Shown: positions 6,065-9,866 of the stretch, in pieces
Layout: every line of letters begins with the position of its first letter
How positions within the stretch are numbered: position 1 is the stretch's first letter
Assembly: GCA_023444095.1 (NCBI GenBank)
Contig: JAEZRP010000024.1
Span: forward strand, 1 to 9,866
DNA: 9,866 bases
Origin: Bacillota bacterium
Lineage (GTDB): Bacteria > Bacillota > Clostridia > Christensenellales > Aristaeellaceae
Direction: 5' to 3'
The notes under the pieces: model-generated
The model's database searches: none
What the model was told of the DNA's origin: nothing
What the model saw: the letters and a program-made list of their open reading frames with translations, nothing else
Position numbers and translations under genes: made by a program

Positions 6065-6860
6065 TGGCTGAAAGCTCCCGGCAGAGGGCCAGAAATTCCT
6101 CGCAAGATTCCGGGATCGTTTCGCCCCGCGCGCCGCGCGCGACGACGCTTAACAGCCGCTCCGCGCACCGCGCGGGCTTTTTTGAAAATGTCTCAAGGGA
6201 TAAAAGCGTGCGCTTCCGGCTCGGGAAGTAGCGCCCGTTCAGCGCAAACAGCGCCTGCAGGAAGTGATCGAGCGCAAGGTCGAGCGCGAAGTGATAGAAC
6301 AGGGGATCCCTCCGGCTGACGGCACGCTCCAGATCCTCGACGTCTGAAAGCTTGTCGAGGTGGTAGCGAATGAGCCGGATCGCGAGCGCGTCGGGGTACG
6401 CGCGCAGCCTTTCCCGCGTGGCGGCGAGATAGCCCCCCTTGTCGCATAGGACGTGCATGGTGAGAAGCGACGCGCAACGGCCCGTGGGATAAAAGTAGTT
6501 GTCCTCCCTGTCCGGGCGCGCGCCCGAGAGCACCGCCTCGATCTCGGCGTCCATCTCGGCGACGGTAAAGTACATGAGGCAGATCTCCGTGTGACCGAAG
6601 AAAACAAAATCGCACATACCCCAGTGCTTCCCGGAGGACGAAGAGATGCGAAGATCCGTCACGTAATCGCCAAGGGATTGAACCGCAGCGCGCCGTTTTT
6701 CCGCGCTCGGCATCGCGTCGCAAAAAACGAAGATGTCAATATCGCTTTCTCCAGCTTCCGGCAGGGTTGCGCCGCCGCTCTTTCCCGCGGACTGAACTTC
6801 CGCCATCGCGGTGATTGCCGCGATGAGCCGGTCATAATTTCGGATTGCGTCCCGATGCAT
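6042..6860 (-). CDS. Nucleotidyltransferase-fold protein, DUF4037/ANT(6)-like
   Basis: This 272-residue cytoplasmic protein has a nucleotidyltransferase (Pol beta-type) active site: GKSGG (26-30) then ESDIDIFVF, where D40 and D42 are the metal-binding DxD pair. The C-terminal part is helical, with LFALNGRYFPSRKRTLLSLE, a segment I associate with DUF4037-type proteins. Related folds include aminoglycoside 6-adenylyltransferases, so nucleotide transfer to a small molecule is plausible, but resistance should not be assumed. The start at 6860 (MHRDAIRNYD) is preceded by GGAAGGAAGG at a longish distance. An in-frame ATG at 6890 and a TTG at 6896 would add 10 or 12 residues. A weak TTGGCT-N16-TATTGG sequence at 6920-6893 may give a private promoter, which would favour 6860. 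The gene lies about 95 nt after murQ. Its stop codon lies in the loop of a 20-bp palindrome. Confidence 0.75.
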   Translation of the reverse strand: MHRDAIRNYDRLIAAITAMAEVQSAGKSGGATLPEAGESDIDIFVFCDAMPSAEKRRAAVQSLGDYVTDLRISSSSGKHWGMCDFVFFGHTEICLMYFTVAEMDAEIEAVLSGARPDREDNYFYPTGRCASLLTMHVLCDKGGYLAATRERLRAYPDALAIRLIRYHLDKLSDVEDLERAVSRRDPLFYHFALDLALDHFLQALFALNGRYFPSRKRTLLSLETFSKKPARCAERLLSVVARGARGETIPESCEEFLALCRELSAISMSSDA

Positions 6861-6955
6861 GCCGCTCTCGCCTTCCTTCCCATGTCGCATTGCCAATATG
6901 CCTTACTCGTGCCGAGCCAAATCGGGATGCCTCTTCTTCGATTCCCCGTGCGTCC

Positions 6956-7882
6956 TTAGTTGTCGGCTGCCGCAGAGTCGCCGATTGCCTCGAGCGCGCG
7001 CCGGACGTATCCGCCCGTCGCAACGAGCGACATCCTCGCCTTCTCCTCGCCGACACGCGCGACAGCCATCACGATGGCGCGCTTGAGGTCGCCCTCCGCA
7101 CCGGCGATTGCTTCCGCAGCCGCGTCCCGATCGAGGTTCGCCGCGCGCATCACGATCCGGACGCACCGGTCGCGCAGCTTTTCGTTCGTCGCGCGCACAT
7201 CCACCATGAGGTTTTTGTACGTCTTTCCGGCGAGCGCCATCGCGCCGGTCGAGATCATGTTGAGGACCATCTTCGTCGCCGTACCCGCCTTGAGCCGCGT
7301 GGAGCCGGAGAGCGCCTCGGGTCCGGTCGCAAGCTCGACTGCGATGTCCGAAAGCGCCGCCATGGGCGAGCGTTCGTTGCACACCACGCACGCGACCCGC
7401 GCGCCGATCTTCCGCGCGTAGCGCATCGCGCCGAGGCAGTAAGCCGCGGAGCCGCTGGCGCTCAGCCCGATCACGAGATCGCGCGGCGAGAGCTTCAGAG
7501 CGGAGAGCGCACGCTCGCCCGCACCCGCGTCGTCCTCCGCGTTCTCGACGCTGTGCCGAAGCGCCCGGTCGCCGCCCGCGATGACGCCGACGAACAGGTC
7601 CTCCGGCACGCCGAAGGTTGGCGGGCACTCCGACGCATCCAGAACGCCCAGCCGCCCGCTCGTGCCCGCGCCCAGATAGATCACGCGTCCGCCGCACAGG
7701 ATCGCCGCGAACGCCGCATCCACGATCCGTGCGATTTCGTCCTTCGCCGCGGCGACCGCGCGGAGGACGTCTCCGTCAAGCCCTGCCATCAGTTCGACGA
7801 TCTCGCGCGCCGTCATGCAATCGAGGCCTTCGCTTTTCGGGTTCCAGCCCTCCGTTTGGAGGGCGTCGTAGCGCCCGCTCAT
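6956..7882 (-). CDS. murQ: N-acetylmuramic acid 6-phosphate etherase
   Basis: MurQ cleaves the lactyl ether of MurNAc-6-phosphate to give GlcNAc-6-phosphate and D-lactate, a cytoplasmic step in cell-wall sugar recovery. The protein has 308 residues, the normal size. Family motifs are clear: TEGWNPKSEGLD near the N-terminus (usually TExRNPxSxxLD), the SIS-domain phosphosugar site GAGTSGRLGVLDASECPPTFG (71-91), SVENAEDD (111-118), GSTRLKAGTATKMVLNMIST, and GKTYKNLMVDVRATNEKLRDR. E85 and E116 are spaced like the catalytic E83 and E114 of E. coli MurQ. The ATG overlaps the kinase stop as ATGA (4 nt), so the two are translationally coupled, consistent with consecutive steps of one pathway. The gene ends at TAA 6958-6956 without a clear terminator. 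Very confident. Confidence 0.97.
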   Translation of the reverse strand: MSGRYDALQTEGWNPKSEGLDCMTAREIVELMAGLDGDVLRAVAAAKDEIARIVDAAFAAILCGGRVIYLGAGTSGRLGVLDASECPPTFGVPEDLFVGVIAGGDRALRHSVENAEDDAGAGERALSALKLSPRDLVIGLSASGSAAYCLGAMRYARKIGARVACVVCNERSPMAALSDIAVELATGPEALSGSTRLKAGTATKMVLNMISTGAMALAGKTYKNLMVDVRATNEKLRDRCVRIVMRAANLDRDAAAEAIAGAEGDLKRAIVMAVARVGEEKARMSLVATGGYVRRALEAIGDSAAADN

Positions 7883-8811
7883 GCGCCCACCGTCCGTTCG
7901 TAGTTTTCACGGAACTCCTTGTCCGCTTTGGCGCCGCACAACGCCGCAGCCGCAACGAGCGCGCCGTACACGGGCGGAAGCGCCGCCCTGCGCATGTCGA
8001 GCCCGAGGTGCGCCGTTTTCTCGAGCACCAGCTTCAGGAGACCGTCGTCGCGGAACATGCCGCCTGAAAGCACACAGACCGCGCGTCCCGCGCCGAAGCG
8101 TTCGGCGCAGACCTCGACGTGTCGGGCAATCTCGTTCGCGCAATGTTCCACGAGCCGAGCGGCAACCGCGTCGTTCTCCTTCGCCGCATCAAGCGCGACA
8201 GTGGCGAACGAGGCTACGCGCGACGCGCCGCCCTCATGGATGAATGAAACCCCGTCCCGAAGGGGCGCGCCGAGCCTTTCCTCGACGCGCGCAAGGAGGA
8301 TCGTGCTTTCGCCCCGCCCGTCGAGCGCGCGGCACGCGGCGCGCAGACACGCCCGTCCCAGTGCGAAGCCGCTGCCCGCGTCGTCGACGAGGGGTCCCCA
8401 GCCGCCGACCTGCGTCACGCGTCCGTCCCTGCGGACAAAGGCCGACGCGCCCGTACCCGCGATCATGGCGATTCCGTCGGAAAGTCCGATTTCGCCGTTG
8501 AGCGCGTTGAACGCGTCGGATCCTACAGCAACGCGCCCGATTGCCGGAAACGCGCTTCGGATTTTTTCTGTGAGGGCGCAAGCGACGGTTGGATTCCCCG
8601 CACCGGCGATGCCCGCGTAGAGCGCAGAAGCCGCGCCCGCATCCCGCAAAGCGCCCGCGAGGCGCTGAAATGAAGCCTCGACGCCGATGCCGGAGGGGTT
8701 CGTGCCGGGGAGGACGCATTGGCGGACGACAGTCCCGTCCGTCCGTGCGAGGCAGAGATCCGTCTTCGTCCCGCCGCCGTCGATGCCGATCAGGAGCTCG
8801 TCAGTTTTCAT
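7879..8811 (-). CDS. BadF/BadG-family sugar kinase, likely N-acetylglucosamine/N-acetylmuramic acid kinase (MurK-like)
   Basis: This 310-residue ASKHA-fold kinase has the phosphate-1 loop IGIDGGGTKTD (8-18), a likely catalytic D99 in VGSDAFNAL, the phosphate-2 motif AGTGASAF (118-125), the sugar-site signature GGWGPLVDDAGSGFALGR (136-153), and the C-terminal adenosine motif VLSGGMF. These match the eukaryotic NAGK/bacterial BadF-BcrA-type N-acetylhexosamine kinases. Clostridial MurK phosphorylates both MurNAc and GlcNAc and is found with murQ. Immediate coupling to murQ (4-nt overlap) suggests that this enzyme makes the MurNAc-6-phosphate that MurQ consumes, which would imply uptake of unphosphorylated MurNAc rather than PTS import. 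It overlaps the end of larC by 11 nt, and its ribosome site is weak, again implying coupled translation. Substrate specificity is inferred from context. Confidence 0.88.
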   Translation of the reverse strand: MKTDELLIGIDGGGTKTDLCLARTDGTVVRQCVLPGTNPSGIGVEASFQRLAGALRDAGAASALYAGIAGAGNPTVACALTEKIRSAFPAIGRVAVGSDAFNALNGEIGLSDGIAMIAGTGASAFVRRDGRVTQVGGWGPLVDDAGSGFALGRACLRAACRALDGRGESTILLARVEERLGAPLRDGVSFIHEGGASRVASFATVALDAAKENDAVAARLVEHCANEIARHVEVCAERFGAGRAVCVLSGGMFRDDGLLKLVLEKTAHLGLDMRRAALPPVYGALVAAAALCGAKADKEFRENYERTVGA

Positions 8812-9866
8812 ACGCCCGCATCGCCGCGTCCATGACCTCGGCGACGGGGATGTTCTTCTCGTCCGCGATCCGCGCCGCGTCTGCGAATTCCGGCTTCGCC
8901 CTTTGGATGCCGTAGCCCTCGGCGGTCTTGATGCGCACCTCGCCGTATGGGGTCGCGACGCTCGCGCTTCCCGGCGTCAGGATGTGGCGCTTCATGCGCT
9001 TCACGCGAACGCCGAGGGTCGTGGTGTGAAAAAGCATCAGCCGCGCGATTTCGTCCTCGTCGCCTGGCTTCGCGAGACAGGTAAGCATGGTGCCCGGGCG
9101 GTTCTTCTTCATCTGAATGGGCGTGAAGAACACGTCGAGCGCGCCCGCCGCGAGCAGCTTCTCCATGGCGTATCCCATTCGCTCCGCCGTCATATCGTCG
9201 AGATTGCAGGTAAGCTCCGCGATCTCGTCCGCGCCGGACTCGGTCTCGCCGATCATCGCGCGCACGCAGTTTGCCTGTTCGAAGTCCTTCTTGCCCATGC
9301 CGTAGCCGATCTTTTCGACTGCCATGACGGGCATGTCGCCGAACGAATCCGCAAAGTGCTTGAGAAGCGCCGCGCCGGTCGGCGTGCAAAGTTCGCCCCT
9401 CACGCGCCCGCCGTAGGTCGGCACGCCGCGCAGAATATGCGCCGTCGCGGGCGCGGGCACGGGCAGAATTCCGTGCGCGCACTTCACCTGGCCGCTCCCC
9501 ACGTGCACGGGCGAGGCGACGACCTTCTCCGGCGCGAGCATGTCCATCAAGAGGCACACGCCCACCACGTCCGCGACTGCGTCCAACGATCCAACTTCGT
9601 GGAAGTGAACCTCCTCGACGGGTCGATTGTGCGCATGCGCCTCCGCCTCCGCGATGAGGCGGTAAACTTTGAGCGCGTTCTTTTTGACCCTTTCGGGGAC
9701 GTCGAGGCCCTCGATGATGTGCCCGATGCCGTGAAGGTCGGCGTGATGGTGCTTGTGGCTGTGGTGATGGTCATGATCGTGGTCATGGTCATGGTCATGA
9801 TCGTGGTCATGGTCATGATCGTGGTCGTGGTGGTGGTCATGATAGTGGTCATGATAGTGGTCGTGG
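8801..9866 (-). CDS. larC: LarC, nickel insertion enzyme for the nickel-pincer nucleotide cofactor (N-terminus beyond the window)
   Basis: LarC (DUF111) is the CTP-dependent cyclometallase that inserts nickel into the pincer nucleotide used by lactate racemase and related LarA-type enzymes. The frame is open from the right edge (first whole codon at 9865) to TGA 8803-8801, 354 residues; roughly 70-80 N-terminal residues, including the usual FSGISGDM region, would lie outside. Recognisable blocks are VHFHEVGSLDAVADVVG, SPVHVGSGQVKCAHGILPVP, PTYGG, ELCTPTGAALL, and the C-terminal ELTCNLDDMTAERMGYAMEKL and DVFFTPIQMKKNRPGTML. The visible N-terminal part carries a dense His/Asp run. Unlike Lactobacillus plantarum larC, where LarC1 and LarC2 are joined by programmed frameshifting, the two parts are in one uninterrupted frame. 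The end overlaps the sugar kinase start by 11 nt, making it part of the murQ operon. Confidence 0.93.
   Translation of the reverse strand, partial: HDHYHDHYHDHHHDHDHDHDHDHDHDHDHDHDHHHSHKHHHADLHGIGHIIEGLDVPERVKKNALKVYRLIAEAEAHAHNRPVEEVHFHEVGSLDAVADVVGVCLLMDMLAPEKVVASPVHVGSGQVKCAHGILPVPAPATAHILRGVPTYGGRVRGELCTPTGAALLKHFADSFGDMPVMAVEKIGYGMGKKDFEQANCVRAMIGETESGADEIAELTCNLDDMTAERMGYAMEKLLAAGALDVFFTPIQMKKNRPGTMLTCLAKPGDEDEIARLMLFHTTTLGVRVKRMKRHILTPGSASVATPYGEVRIKTAEGYGIQRAKPEFADAARIADEKNIPVAEVMDAAMRAYEN
9743..9865 (-). repeat. larC: His/Asp-rich hexanucleotide-like repeat tract within larC
   Basis: On the minus strand the DNA is built mostly of CAC/CAT codons alternating with GAC/GAT, encoding 24 His and 13 Asp in 41 residues, with two HDHY units near the window edge and a HHHSHKHHH end. 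It is probably a metal-binding (nickel-holding) segment like the His-rich loops of HypB and other nickel chaperones. The near-repetitive CATGAC units could slip during replication, so length may vary between strains. Confidence 0.85.

Noticed and set aside
6845..8620. Long open plus-strand frames opposite murQ and the kinase
   Set aside because: The minus-strand products match known families over their full length; the plus-strand translations are low-complexity and have no start signals.
9743..9866. Short repeats near the right edge considered as a CRISPR array or tandem regulatory repeat
   Set aside because: The units are codon-sized (CAC/CAT with GAC/GAT) without spacers and lie in frame inside larC, encoding a His/Asp run.

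Overview
The window looks like chromosomal DNA of a high-GC member of the Firmicutes, probably an anaerobic Clostridia-type bacterium and possibly from a metagenome. This is inferred from the gene set (CxxC-type HIT protein, heterodimeric ABC exporter of the YheH/YheI/BmrCD type, MurQ with a BadF-type sugar kinase, LarC), strong AGGAGG-type ribosome sites, frequent use of TTG/CTG starts, and dense GC-rich coding. No rRNA, tRNA, CRISPR array, transposase or phage gene was recognised.

Layout. Positions 1-164 hold either the tail of an unrecognised upstream gene or untranslated sequence. A plus-strand unit follows: a strong promoter (161-189), a HIT-family nucleotide hydrolase that appears to start at CTG (242-655), an alpha/beta-hydrolase esterase (693-1556) and a DeoC-like aldolase (1567-2309). 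The aldolase carries a one-base frameshift exactly after the Schiff-base lysine codon. A bidirectional terminator (2316-2360) separates this unit from a convergent minus-strand unit: two overlapping ABC exporter half-transporter genes (5875-4145, then 4158-2422), transcribed from an extended -10 promoter near 5910. Their motifs predict a heterodimer with one consensus and one degenerate ATP site.

The right-hand 3.8 kb is another minus-strand unit, read from the right edge: larC (N-terminus outside the window, with a striking His/Asp run), then a GlcNAc/MurNAc kinase overlapping it by 11 nt, then murQ overlapping the kinase by 4 nt, then a DUF4037-like nucleotidyltransferase after a gap of about 95 nt. 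A 20-bp perfect inverted repeat contains the end and stop codon of the last gene, and a separate U-tract terminator follows.

The most interesting idea is metabolic. MurQ cleaves the lactyl ether of MurNAc-6-phosphate and releases D-lactate. LarC is a maturation enzyme for the nickel-pincer cofactor of lactate racemase (LarA). Translational overlap of larC, the kinase and murQ therefore suggests a cell-wall salvage operon in which the D-lactate by-product is racemised by a nickel enzyme. LarA, LarB and LarE are not visible and would have to lie to the right or elsewhere in the genome.
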